Shown here in pieces: positions 8,065-16,743 of a stretch of DNA of 64,000 nucleotides; positions within the stretch are counted from its first letter, which is position 1; each line of letters opens with the position of its first letter. A program made the translations under genes and the position numbers. This stretch comes from Bacteroidota bacterium (GTDB taxonomy: Bacteria > Bacteroidota > Ignavibacteria > Palsa-1295). The notes below the pieces were generated by a model. It was not told where the DNA came from, ran no database searches, and was given only the letters and a program-made list of their open reading frames with translations. Where the stretch lies: the NCBI GenBank assembly GCA_021324735.1, contig JAJPIO010000005.1, positions 1 through 64,000 on the forward strand, in the 5' to 3' direction.

Positions 8065-9933
8065 ATGAAGACACGAGTTCTCATTCCGGTTATCCTCGCC
8101 GTCCTTAGTGCACACGTTGCAACGGCCCAGTCGTGGAAGTACATCGCGCCGATGAAGCATGCAAGGGGAGAACACCGGGCAGTTCTTTTGCAGAACGGAA
8201 AAATCCTGGTTATCGGAGGACAGGATGGTAATTCCGCGCTTCAATCTTGTGAATTGTATGATCCAAACTCTGATACGTGGACCGAAGCGGCATCCCTGAA
8301 CGTAGCAAGATATAGATTCCAAGCTTTTGTTCTTAACGACGGGCGTGTTTTCGTTGCGGGTGGACTCTCAGCAATCGGCATTAATCCACCAACACTCACA
8401 ACGGCCACCTGCGAAATTTATGACCCAAATAAAAATGAATGGAGTCTTGCAGCATCGATGAGTGCACCTCGCGAAGGATTTGCCGCCTGCAAGATCTCAG
8501 ACGGTCGAATTGCAGTGTTTGCTGGATTAAACGCGAATGACGGCTCCTACCCAAGTTCATGTGAAGTTTACGATCCAAAGACAGGTCAGTTCAGCTCGCT
8601 CCCTCCAATTCCTACACCTGCTGCCTTTATGTCTGCGGTGTATGATCCCGTTACAAATACGGCCTTTATTCCGGGAGGTACTTATGGTTTTTTAAGTAGG
8701 ATACATAAACTTACGCAAGCATTCGGCTTCTCAACAGGGACGTGGTCCTCCAAAGATACGATGCTCGAACTTCAGGGAGGAATGTACAGTACGATTTTAG
8801 CCCCGACAAATGATTGCGTAATTGTGTCTGGAGGGAACGACTATCTTGGACATCAGATCGGAAATATTGAAGAATTCGATGTCAAGACCCAAGTGTGGAG
8901 GTTTACCGATTCAATCGATTCTCGATGGAATCACAATGCAACGCTTGTCGATGATTCAATCCTCATAACGGGAGGAGTCTATACACTTCCAAGTTCTTTA
9001 GAAGCATTTCGGACGGCTTGTTGGTGGTATAACCCGACCACAGGTCGGGCTCGACTCGCACCTCCATTGCTGGAAGGTGAGACGAATGAGGCTCCGATTT
9101 ACTACGGCTACCATAAAGCTGCAGGCTCGTGCATCCTGACCAAGAGCTTTTACGTTTTCGGCGGCCGTATTGGCGATAACTTGTTTCACAATCGATGCGA
9201 AGTACTAGAACTGGCCGATTCAATGCCTATCTCCTCGGATTTGTCTTTGCATAGATCAATCGCCGCATCCTACTATGGCTTGCCTGACTCACTTCCTATG
9301 CTGCTCGATGTGAATGCGTCGATAAATCTAGACTCAATCTGGCCAACCATAAAGCAAATTTCTGGCACCTACAGCTGGGATTCCTCCGTCGTGAGATTCG
9401 CCGGTTACATTCCACCGAACGGATGGACTACAACAGGACTTGTCTCCCACGGTAATTCAGAAGACTTTACGATTCAAAACCTCGCGTCTTCCCCCACACA
9501 TCCACTTGATCTTGGGACCGCCCTATTTCTGCCCAAAGTGCAAACACTTACGGCGAGCAACGTTGATCTTCAGAATTTGACACTGCAGGCTGGAAGCAAG
9601 TTGCTGACTCCGTGCCTTAGTAGCAACGAAGATCAGCACTGGGCGGTAAAAGTGCTAGGATTGGAAGGGGTAGAGTCATCGAGCGAAGTGTCCGGCTTTT
9701 CAATTGATTGGACGAGGATTGAAAACGGAGTGCTCACCGTCGGTTACCATTCACCCGAATATTCTCGTGATATTCGATTCGAGCTATACGACATCGTTGG
9801 TCGCAAGGTAAGAGTAATCGAGTCTATCGGCACAAACCCGCTCTCGATAAACATCCAGGATTTATCAGAGGGTACATATCTCCTTCGTGCTTCCGATCGG
9901 TCAAGTGTGATCTCAAGAATGATCATAAAATGA
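8065..9933 (+). CDS. Secreted Kelch-repeat protein with T9SS sorting domain (copy 1)
   Basis: 622 residues. Signal peptide at 1-21 (ending ATAQ). At least five Kelch-type repeats at about 25-385, seen as ILVIGGQDG, VFVAGGLS, IAVFAGLN, FIPGGTYG and FYVFGGR with paired CEIYDP or CEVYDP strands, predict a beta-propeller. A second domain (about 385-530, LDVNASINLDSIWP, YSWDSSVVRF) resembles cohesin-like or big beta-sandwich modules. The last 80 residues (FELYDIVGRKV, LSEGTYLLRAS, ending RMIIK) form a type A T9SS sorting domain, so export to the surface by T9SS is likely. The stop overlaps the start of the next gene (ATGA). The two Kelch genes lie between mnmE and yidC on the opposite strand, apparently inserted into an otherwise conserved cluster. 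Ligand unknown. Confidence 0.88.
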   Translation: MKTRVLIPVILAVLSAHVATAQSWKYIAPMKHARGEHRAVLLQNGKILVIGGQDGNSALQSCELYDPNSDTWTEAASLNVARYRFQAFVLNDGRVFVAGGLSAIGINPPTLTTATCEIYDPNKNEWSLAASMSAPREGFAACKISDGRIAVFAGLNANDGSYPSSCEVYDPKTGQFSSLPPIPTPAAFMSAVYDPVTNTAFIPGGTYGFLSRIHKLTQAFGFSTGTWSSKDTMLELQGGMYSTILAPTNDCVIVSGGNDYLGHQIGNIEEFDVKTQVWRFTDSIDSRWNHNATLVDDSILITGGVYTLPSSLEAFRTACWWYNPTTGRARLAPPLLEGETNEAPIYYGYHKAAGSCILTKSFYVFGGRIGDNLFHNRCEVLELADSMPISSDLSLHRSIAASYYGLPDSLPMLLDVNASINLDSIWPTIKQISGTYSWDSSVVRFAGYIPPNGWTTTGLVSHGNSEDFTIQNLASSPTHPLDLGTALFLPKVQTLTASNVDLQNLTLQAGSKLLTPCLSSNEDQHWAVKVLGLEGVESSSEVSGFSIDWTRIENGVLTVGYHSPEYSRDIRFELYDIVGRKVRVIESIGTNPLSINIQDLSEGTYLLRASDRSSVISRMIIK

Positions 9934-11813
9934 AAACTCGAATTCTTCTCACAATCAGTCTCGCCATCCTTAGTGCGCAGATTGCAGCGGCCCAGTCGTG
10001 GAAGTACATCGCGCCGATGAAGCACGCAAGGGCACAGCATAAAGCCGTATTGCTAAAGAACGGCCGTATTATGGTAATGGGTGGAGAGAATGGTACGGAT
10101 GTTCTTAGTTCTTGTGAAATTTATGATCCGCGCACGGATACTTGGCAAGATGTGGCGTCAATGCATGAGCCGCGGCTTCGCTTTACTGCGTTCGTTCTGG
10201 ATGATGGCCGAGTCTTCGTTGCCGGAGGACTTACGGTTCTTGGCGTCAACATCACTCCCACATCGAAGACCTGCGAAATATATGATCCCAGCATCGACAA
10301 ATGGACTTACACCGCCTCCATGAGTGTACCGCGCGAAATACAGGAAGATTGCATGATCGACTCCGGACGTATCGCGCTGATTGGAGGTCTCGATGCCAAT
10401 ACAGCAGATTATGTAAATTCTGCCGACCTATATAGTCCTTCAACAGGGACAATGATAGCGTTATCTAACATGCCAGCAAGTGTCGCATTTAGTTCTTGTG
10501 TTTACTCACCGGAGGCAAAGGCGATTTTTGTATTAGGAGGAAATCAAGCTGGGTATGGCGGGTTCAAGTCAAAGACAACACAAAAATTTTCAATAGCAGA
10601 AATGAAATGGTCTCTCGTCGATTCCATGATCGATAGACAAGGAGCACATTTCAATTCTCTACGCTATCCAAAATCCGGGGACATTTTTGTGTTTACAAAT
10701 GATACGGGATATAAGCTGAAACTGACTCATCGGGTAGAAGCTCTTAACCCTATGACGGGCCATTGGCGTGATGCGGGTGTGATCATCCCTCGTTCGGATC
10801 CGCATGCGACGTTAATCGAGGATTCAGTTATCCTAATTGGTGGCGTCGATTCCAATGGGAACGGCATGCAGAGTACAACGTGGTATTCATTTTTGAATGA
10901 GAAATCCTATGAAGGACCACCGCTGCTTGAACCTGTAATGGCTAATATTACGATCTATGCAAAGACTCAATTGCCAGGCTCATGTGTAACTTCTCGAAAA
11001 ATCTATGTACTAGGTGGTAAAGCTACCGGATATCCGTACCAAAATTCTAATTATGCATTAAATGATTGTGAGATTCTTGACTTGGGAGATCTGTCTTCCC
11101 CCTCATCTCTAGCCTGCTCACTTCATCGCTCTATAGCTTCTTCATACTTCGTTCGGCCCGATTCTTTATCTATGCTGGTCGACGTCAATTCTTCGATCAA
11201 TCTCGATTCCCTGTGGCCGGACTTGCAGCAAATGGCCGGTACCTATAGTTGGGACTCATCCGTCGTCCGATTTGATGGTTACGTCGCTCCGGCCGGATGG
11301 ATCACATCGAGCATGACATCGCATGGTAACTCCGTGAACTTCACTATAGATAATATCTCATCTACTGCCACACAACCACTGAGCCTTGGTACCGCAATAT
11401 TTTTGCCCAAGGCCCAAACACTAACTGCCACGGAGGTAAAGTTACAGGACTTGACATTACAAGTAGGGAATCAGGTACTTTCGCCGTGTGTCAACTCCAA
11501 CGAAGATCAGCACTGGGCCGTGAAGGTGTTAGGGCTGGAGGGAGTAGAATCATCAAGCGAAGAGTCCGGCTTTTCCATTGATTGGACAAGGATTGAAAAT
11601 GGAAAACTCTCGATAGGTTATCATTCACCCGAATATTCTCCTGATATTCGGTTCGAGCTATACGACGAACTTGGGCGATGCCTTAAAACATCGTTCGCAT
11701 CAACTTCCAATGTTTCTACGATCGATCTTGTCACGCTTTGCTCCGGAAATTATTTCCTTCGAGTAGTTGCAGATGGAATTTCAGCCTCAAGATTAATTAC
11801 TCTTAAAAGATAA
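9930..11813 (+). CDS. Secreted Kelch-repeat protein with T9SS sorting domain (copy 2)
   Basis: 627 residues and a tandem paralog of the preceding gene with the same order: signal peptide (1-21), Kelch propeller (IMVMGGENG, VFVAGGLTV, IALIGGLDA, IFVLGGNQ, IYVLGGK), beta-sandwich module (LVDVNSSINLDSLWP) and T9SS sorting domain (FELYDELGRCL, LCSGNYFLRVV). Start ATG is inside the ATGA overlap at 9930-9933, indicating translational coupling. The first 70 and last 130 codons are nearly identical at DNA level to copy 1 while the propeller core has diverged, suggesting duplication followed by diversification of the core or conversion of the ends. Confidence 0.88.
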   Translation: MKTRILLTISLAILSAQIAAAQSWKYIAPMKHARAQHKAVLLKNGRIMVMGGENGTDVLSSCEIYDPRTDTWQDVASMHEPRLRFTAFVLDDGRVFVAGGLTVLGVNITPTSKTCEIYDPSIDKWTYTASMSVPREIQEDCMIDSGRIALIGGLDANTADYVNSADLYSPSTGTMIALSNMPASVAFSSCVYSPEAKAIFVLGGNQAGYGGFKSKTTQKFSIAEMKWSLVDSMIDRQGAHFNSLRYPKSGDIFVFTNDTGYKLKLTHRVEALNPMTGHWRDAGVIIPRSDPHATLIEDSVILIGGVDSNGNGMQSTTWYSFLNEKSYEGPPLLEPVMANITIYAKTQLPGSCVTSRKIYVLGGKATGYPYQNSNYALNDCEILDLGDLSSPSSLACSLHRSIASSYFVRPDSLSMLVDVNSSINLDSLWPDLQQMAGTYSWDSSVVRFDGYVAPAGWITSSMTSHGNSVNFTIDNISSTATQPLSLGTAIFLPKAQTLTATEVKLQDLTLQVGNQVLSPCVNSNEDQHWAVKVLGLEGVESSSEESGFSIDWTRIENGKLSIGYHSPEYSPDIRFELYDELGRCLKTSFASTSNVSTIDLVTLCSGNYFLRVVADGISASRLITLKR

Positions 11814-12685
11814 CGCTCGTTTAACCGCACGCATGTAGAGTGGAGAGAAGGAAAGATGTTTTAGAATCCGCTCCGTTAGGAGCGAAATAGTTGTAGCCCC
11901 CGATTTCAATCGGGGGGTTAAAAAGTGAAAGATTATTTCAAGCTCCGGTAAGATCGCAATATTTCGGGATCGTCAACAACCTGTTCGATACGCGACTTCC
12001 TTGGACAAGGGACCGCGTGGTGTCCGGCGACTCTGCCGGATCCCCTCTCGATCGAGAGAGATTGCATCGTCCCTTCATAGCTTTTGAAAAAAATATACTT
12101 GCATCCAGGGGTTGCGCTTCGCTCCACCCCTGGCTAATAACCGATGCCCCTTCGGGGCGATTAGCGCGTAGGTCGAGCATCCACGCTCGACACTCCCCAC
12201 CAAAATATATAATTGTCAAAATATTACCTATTCTTGGAAACTTTTTGACATTATTCTATGTTCTATTATTTCGTTGCTCGGTATGTGTGCTTGAGAAAGT
12301 GAGTTACTGCTGGACAGCTAAGCGGTCCCGATCCTACCTGGTGATACACGCCTCTGTCAGTACAGACATCTAGAGATTAGAGTTACGCGTGATCCCTCCC
12401 GTTTAGAAGATAGATCGTCGCTTACGTTCGTGCGTTACGCGAAGTCCTACAAGGAGACAGTAAGGCACCGGGCCCCACCACCCCAACCCCACGGATGTCG
12501 AGCGAGACGCTCGACCTACGCGCGCGGTGCGCGTGCTCCCTCAGGTGGCCGTCGTTCGTTGGAAATAGATTGAGTCCTGTTGCAGTGTACTATGCGATGG
12601 GACTTTTTGCTCGGTCCGCACGGCTGGCGATCCGGAGATCGCCAGTACACGAGACCCAACTCGTAATTATTAATTACAAAGAGGC
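11814..12685. repeat. Gene-free region with a cluster of REP-like palindromes
   Basis: No convincing gene in 870 bases. Perfect inverted repeats, each with a short loop, lie at 11897-11916 (CCCCCGATT arms), 12105-12133 (CCAGGGGT), 12133-12165 (GCTAAT outside, GCCCC inside), 12172-12191 (GTCGAGC), 12497-12515 (GTCGAGCG) and 12624-12645 (CTGGCGATC). The 12172 and 12497 elements are inverted copies of one unit: stem GTCGAGC followed by CCTACGCGC. None has a U-tract, so they look like REP/BIME-type elements rather than terminators. Confidence 0.75.
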
Positions 12686-14512
12686 TTAGCGTTTCTTGCC
12701 AGCGTACTGTTGCTGGCGGACCTGACGCTGTTGCTTCTCCATCTCTTGCAAGCGACCCATGATTCCGCCGCCTTTTTTCGGATTGGCTTTCATCTCTTCG
12801 ATCGAGGGAGGCGTAGCGATCTTTGTGAGGTAAAGCTGCTGAAGGAGTCCGAAGATGTTGAACATGAAGTAGTACAACGCGACGCCACTCGGCAGATTAT
12901 TGAACATGAAGATGAAAACGATCGGCATGATATACGCCATCGACTTCTGCCTCGGATCCGTCACCGTAAAAAGCTGCTGAACGAACATCGTAACGACGAG
13001 CAGCAATGTGAGTCCGCTGATCTGATCGCCGATGAGCGGGAGCTTCGTACCAAAATGGAAAAGAGCGTCCGGTATAGAAAGGTCGTTGATCCACAATCCG
13101 AACGGTGCCTGTCGAAGCTGAATAACATTCTTAAGCACTTGGTAAAGCGCGAAGAGGATCGGCATCTGAAGCACGAGAGGTAAGCAACCTCCTGCCGGAT
13201 TCACACCGTACGTGCGATAGACCTTCAGCAACTCTTCGTTCATTTTCTTCGGGTCGTCCTTGTACTTATCGCGGACCTCCGTCACCTTCGGCTGCAGGAC
13301 CTGCATCTTACGCATAGAGCGCATTTGTCCGGTCGAGAGCGGTATCGTTACAAGTTTAATAACGATCGAGAAGACGATAATGACGACGCCCCAATTTGAG
13401 AAGAAGCCGTGAAGCCAAAGGAAGAAGGGAAGTAGCAGATGGATCGAGATCGGGCGAACAAGAAATGTCCATCCAAAGTACATCGATTGTTCGAGTCCGA
13501 CGCCGAGTGCTTCGATGCGGTCATATTCTAACGGACCAAAATACATTGCGAAGCCGAGCGTTTGGTCGTGCGTTCTTCCGATCGGAATATTCATCGAAGC
13601 CGAATACTTCGCGATCACTCCGCCGTCGGGTGCCTGAAATGCGCGTCCGCTAAGGTCCGCACTGATGGCCTTTTGCCCAACCGGTATCATCGCTTGCTCG
13701 AAGTACTGGTTACGCATGCCAGCGTAACTGATGTCGCCATTGAGCGGCTTGTTCTGCTCGGTACCCGCTTTTGTAACGGTGAGATCTTCCATCTCGCCTG
13801 CAATTCCCGCGAACACTTTTGCATTCGACGATTCGTCCTGACTACGGCGTTCCACGTACGGAATAGGATCATCGAGCGAAGCAGTATAATGGTATCCGCT
13901 AACCGTATTCTCCAAACCGTGTAACTTATACTCGATGCCGATCAGATACCCTTTGCCAGAAAAGTGAAATACTTTTTCGATCGAGCGGCCGCTATCGAGG
14001 CGGTAAATAGCGGAGAAGCCCATGCTATCGCCTGCACCAAGCGAGAGCGGCTTTGGATCGAGAATGAACGGCAGCGAATTCGTCTCGACCGTTTTACCAT
14101 CCGAAACGACAAACTTCAAGTTGATGTCGCCGCCGTGATAATCCTCGTGATTGATAAGATCAACCGGCTTCTTGTCCCACGTTTTATACTGCTTGAGTTG
14201 AAAATCGGAGATCGCGGCACCGTTGGAGCTCACAACAGCAGTAAAAAGTGGAGTCTCGATCGTCTTGGTAACTTCGGGCACAGTAGAAGTTGTCGAGAAT
14301 ACAGACGAGTGTTGAACGGTATCTCGTGTCGGCGGCGTCACTTCAGCCGTTGTGGCTGGTGGGGGAGTTGCAGCCTTAGCAGTATCGGTCGCGACCGGTT
14401 TCGCGGTTTTCGGCGAAGGCTTCGGCGTCTGGCCGTTCATATAGATGAACCAGCCAATAAAGACCACGAAAATGAGTATGATCCCGATCGTCGTAGTCTT
14501 GTTGTCGTTCAT
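12686..14512 (-). CDS. yidC: Membrane protein insertase YidC
   Basis: 608 residues. Inserts inner-membrane proteins with or without SecYEG. First transmembrane segment at about 6-26 (IGIILIFVVFIGWFIYM), a Pro/Thr-rich linker, a large periplasmic beta domain at about 65-340 as in Gram-negative YidC, and the five-helix insertase core at about 350-575 containing MRSMRKMQVLQPK, YGVNPAGGCLPLVLQMPI and NLPSGVALYY. The tail is basic (QQRQVRQQQYAGKKR), suited to ribosome contact. In many bacteria yidC is followed by mnmE; here two Kelch genes and a repeat cluster lie between. No rnpA or rpmH is found upstream, where tRNA-Pro and rodA lie instead. Confidence 0.96.
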   Translation of the reverse strand: MNDNKTTTIGIILIFVVFIGWFIYMNGQTPKPSPKTAKPVATDTAKAATPPPATTAEVTPPTRDTVQHSSVFSTTSTVPEVTKTIETPLFTAVVSSNGAAISDFQLKQYKTWDKKPVDLINHEDYHGGDINLKFVVSDGKTVETNSLPFILDPKPLSLGAGDSMGFSAIYRLDSGRSIEKVFHFSGKGYLIGIEYKLHGLENTVSGYHYTASLDDPIPYVERRSQDESSNAKVFAGIAGEMEDLTVTKAGTEQNKPLNGDISYAGMRNQYFEQAMIPVGQKAISADLSGRAFQAPDGGVIAKYSASMNIPIGRTHDQTLGFAMYFGPLEYDRIEALGVGLEQSMYFGWTFLVRPISIHLLLPFFLWLHGFFSNWGVVIIVFSIVIKLVTIPLSTGQMRSMRKMQVLQPKVTEVRDKYKDDPKKMNEELLKVYRTYGVNPAGGCLPLVLQMPILFALYQVLKNVIQLRQAPFGLWINDLSIPDALFHFGTKLPLIGDQISGLTLLLVVTMFVQQLFTVTDPRQKSMAYIMPIVFIFMFNNLPSGVALYYFMFNIFGLLQQLYLTKIATPPSIEEMKANPKKGGGIMGRLQEMEKQQRQVRQQQYAGKKR

Positions 14513-14613
14513 GTGGCTTAAAAGTGCGAGTTGCGGCGGCTAAAACGGAAATGACGCAGTAGCACCGCGCCTATTGTAATTCGCGGCCCCAAACGCCTTT
14601 GGCCCATAGAAGG

Positions 14614-14681
14614 TTTTAGACCGAAACTACCGGGTCGCGGAACGGCCCACGAAAGGGCACCGTTACCCGCGATATCTAAAA
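14614..14681. other. Structured intergenic element with two AC bulges
   Basis: Outer arms TTTTAGA (14614-14620) and TCTAAAA (14675-14681) enclose a long stem: TCGCGG, AACG, GCCC (14635-14648), loop ACGAAA, then GGGC, CGTT, CCGCGA (14655-14672). Two identical AC dinucleotides bulge on the 3' side (14659-14660 and 14665-14666). A smaller hairpin follows (CTAAG/CTTAG, 14683-14709). It could be a tRNA-Pro leader, a yidC 5' untranslated structure on the minus strand, or a free RNA. I do not recognise the family. Confidence 0.5.
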
Positions 14682-14716
14682 CTAAGCACCTGTCCGTCGG
14701 GACTTAGCACTTAAAA

Positions 14717-14790
14717 CGGCGTGTAGCGCAGCCTGGTAGCGCACTACTTTGGGGTAGTAGGGGTCGTGGGTTCAAATCCCGCCACGCCGA
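14717..14790 (+). tRNA. tRNA-Pro (anticodon GGG)
   Basis: Cloverleaf of 74 nt. Acceptor CGGCGTG pairs with CACGCCG, with C1-G72 as in bacterial tRNA-Pro. D-arm GCGC...GCGC contains CCTGGTA. Anticodon stem CTACT/AGTAG closes loop TTGGGGT, giving anticodon GGG with G37. T-arm GTGGG TTCAAAT CCCGC. Discriminator A; the CCA end is not encoded. Confidence 0.95.
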
Positions 14791-14806
14791 CAAAAATCAA
14801 GAACCT

Positions 14807-14845
14807 GGATTTACAGGATTGGAAGGATTTCCAGGATTGATTTTC
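14807..14845 (+). repeat. GGATT 9-bp-period repeat, copy A
   Basis: GGATT begins at 14807, 14816, 14825 and 14834, an exact 9-base period, and the last unit runs on into GATTTT. The first unit is preceded by AACCT and starts 17 bases after the tRNA 3' end. The same architecture recurs at 14955-14998 (inverted) and 27338-27379. Confidence 0.85.
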
Positions 14846-14954
14846 GGGATTTTGAATGATTGAGTCTCATCCTTTTAGATCCTTCCTAGTGCGATAAAGC
14901 GAGCTCCGCATCTCTTAAAAACCATTCCGTAGCGGATAGGCGAGCCCATCCTTA

Positions 14955-14998
14955 AAAAATCAATCCTGTGAATCTTTATAATCCAGAGAATCCTGGTT
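14955..14998 (-). repeat. GGATT 9-bp-period repeat, copy B (inverted)
   Basis: On the minus strand the array reads AACCAGGATT, then units every 9 bases (complements start at 14962, 14971, 14980, 14989) and ends GGATTGATTTTTT. The rodA stop codon TAA is part of the AACCAGGATT head. It faces copy A across about 115 bases, so the pair forms an inverted repeat between tRNA-Pro and rodA. Confidence 0.85.
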
Positions 14999-16247
14999 AG
15001 AAGAGGACCTTTCGATTTCGATACAAATTCATCAGTATCCCAGCCATTAGCAGATTGGTGAGAAGAGCTGAGCCGCCGTAACTCATAAAGGGCAGTGGGA
15101 TACCGATAACGGGCATGAGTCCCAATGCCATGCCGATGTTAACGGTCACATGTAAAAACCAGATCGCCGCAATACCCATTGCAACAACGCTCGAGAACAT
15201 ACTTCGTACGCTGGAGGCTATGGCAACACCTCGGAATATTACAAAGAGATAAAGAAGCAGAATAACGACCGCTCCAATAAATCCGAATTCCTCGGCGGGC
15301 ACGCTAATAATAAAGTCGGTCCATTGCTTAGGTACATACCGCAGTTGCGTTTGTGTGCCTTTTAGATAGCCTTTGCCGGTAATACCACCGGAGCCAATGG
15401 CCATGCGGGTTTGAATGACGTTGTATCCAGCACCGAGTGGGTCGAGCTCCGGATCGAGCAACACCTGCACACGATTTCGCTGGTATTGATGCAAATGCTC
15501 GTAAATAAAATTTGTTGAGAAGGCGACCGCAATTACGACCCCAAAAGCGAGAATCGTTAAAATTATATTTCGGCGAAAAATAAAAAAGAGGATAGCTCCG
15601 CCAGCAAGTACGGAAATGACGGTCGGTGTTTGACCGAACAAAGAGAGCACTGCGACCAGCGCTGGAATAACGACTGCCGCCAAAAGGAATAAGTCGACGC
15701 CGGACCAGAGGAGAAGGATCACCATTAGTCCTGCAAAGATGACTCCTGTTCCGGGGTCAGGCTCTTTCATAATAAGAGCGACTGGTAATACGACCAAGCC
15801 ACAAATAATAAGGACGTTCTTCGCTTTACTAAGGTCTCGTCCTTTATTAAGGAAAGCGCCGATGGTAAAGATGGTGGCGAGCTTCGATATTTCCGAAGGT
15901 TGGAATTGAAAGCTGCCGATCGCGATCCAGCTTCGGTGACCGTAAACCAGCTTGCCTTTTACAGCTACGAAAACGAGTAGCGCCAGACTGATAACATAGA
16001 GGGGATACGCGATCACCTGAAACCACCGGACGGGCAGAAGCGCCATGATGATCATACCGCCGATGCCGCCGGCCGCAAAAAGCAATTGCTGGCCAAAGCG
16101 ATTGTTCATGTTGGCGGCGTACGTGGCGCTGTATATGGCAAGAGAGCCCGCGATAAGCAGGAGGATCACGGAAAAGAACGTCGTTACATCGAAGTTCTTC
16201 CGTTCGAGCATTTCGGGTAACTCGAGCTGTCTGCGTTCGATCGCCAT
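14997..16247 (-). CDS. rodA: Rod-shape peptidoglycan polymerase RodA (SEDS family)
   Basis: 416 residues with about ten hydrophobic segments. SEDS glycosyltransferase that polymerises lipid II for lateral wall growth with a class B PBP. Family signatures are GHRSWIAIGSFQFQPSEISKLA (split here as IAIGSFQFQPSE), KEPDPGTGVIFAGL, MAIGSGGITGKGYLKGTQTQL and IISVPAEEFGFIGA, followed by PFMSYGGSALL near the C terminus. The start is four bases after the preceding 163-residue ORF, so it is probably co-transcribed with that ORF and hutI. The stop codon lies in a GGATT repeat array. No mreBCD or pbp2 gene is in the window. Confidence 0.95.
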   Translation of the reverse strand: MAIERRQLELPEMLERKNFDVTTFFSVILLLIAGSLAIYSATYAANMNNRFGQQLLFAAGGIGGMIIMALLPVRWFQVIAYPLYVISLALLVFVAVKGKLVYGHRSWIAIGSFQFQPSEISKLATIFTIGAFLNKGRDLSKAKNVLIICGLVVLPVALIMKEPDPGTGVIFAGLMVILLLWSGVDLFLLAAVVIPALVAVLSLFGQTPTVISVLAGGAILFFIFRRNIILTILAFGVVIAVAFSTNFIYEHLHQYQRNRVQVLLDPELDPLGAGYNVIQTRMAIGSGGITGKGYLKGTQTQLRYVPKQWTDFIISVPAEEFGFIGAVVILLLYLFVIFRGVAIASSVRSMFSSVVAMGIAAIWFLHVTVNIGMALGLMPVIGIPLPFMSYGGSALLTNLLMAGILMNLYRNRKVLF

Positions 16248-16251
16248 AAAA

Positions 16252-16743
16252 CTATTGATTCTTAACGCCCGGTCGATGTGGTTTCCGCGAGCGAGGCGGA
16301 CCCAGTACTTCTTTGGTCACAAAAAAGGTCCGAAGCGATTCTTTATCGAAGCTAATTCTGCGCCGAACGGTCGTGGTTTCTTCGTAGGCATCGCGCATTA
16401 GTTTCGATTCTTGAGGTACGATCTCGTCGACCCTCTCCGTATCTGCGGTTGCTCGATCGTTATCTACAACAAGAGGCTTTGCATCTTCGGGTTCGGAAGT
16501 CTGAGCTTGCTGCAAGAACTGGCCCGTCTCTCGTCGTAATGCTTCAGCTCGCGAGTACAGGGACGAAGATTCGGCATAGCTCTCCATCCGATTTTGGGCC
16601 GCCGTTACCGGACCTGCAGCACGTCTAACAGGAGGCTGAGGCGATTGACGTCTTTCCTTTCGCTCGGCTTCGCGCATGGCTTTTCTGCGGGCTTGAAAGA
16701 TGCCCCACAGAATAAGGATCAGTAAAAAAAGTACCTGTTTCAC
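16252..16743 (-). CDS. Small membrane-anchored protein of unknown function
   Basis: 163 residues. One N-terminal transmembrane segment (FLLILILWGIFQ, about 5-16) is followed by a highly charged, probably helical region (RRKAMREAERKERR) and a polar tail with no recognised domain. Orientation by the positive-inside rule puts the tail in the cytoplasm. The start overlaps the stop of hutI (ATGA at 16740-16743) and rodA starts four bases after its stop, so it is translationally coupled to both. Its position before rodA hints at an accessory role in wall synthesis, but the sequence does not show one. Confidence 0.75.
   Translation of the reverse strand: MKQVLFLLILILWGIFQARRKAMREAERKERRQSPQPPVRRAAGPVTAAQNRMESYAESSSLYSRAEALRRETGQFLQQAQTSEPEDAKPLVVDNDRATADTERVDEIVPQESKLMRDAYEETTTVRRRISFDKESLRTFFVTKEVLGPPRSRKPHRPGVKNQ

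Noticed and set aside
12017-12373. 118-codon frame in the repeat cluster
   Set aside because: Composed of palindromic repeat sequence and low-quality protein composition.
14807-14998. GGATT arrays as a CRISPR
   Set aside because: The period is 9 bases with no spacers of proper length and no cas genes; it is a short-unit repeat.
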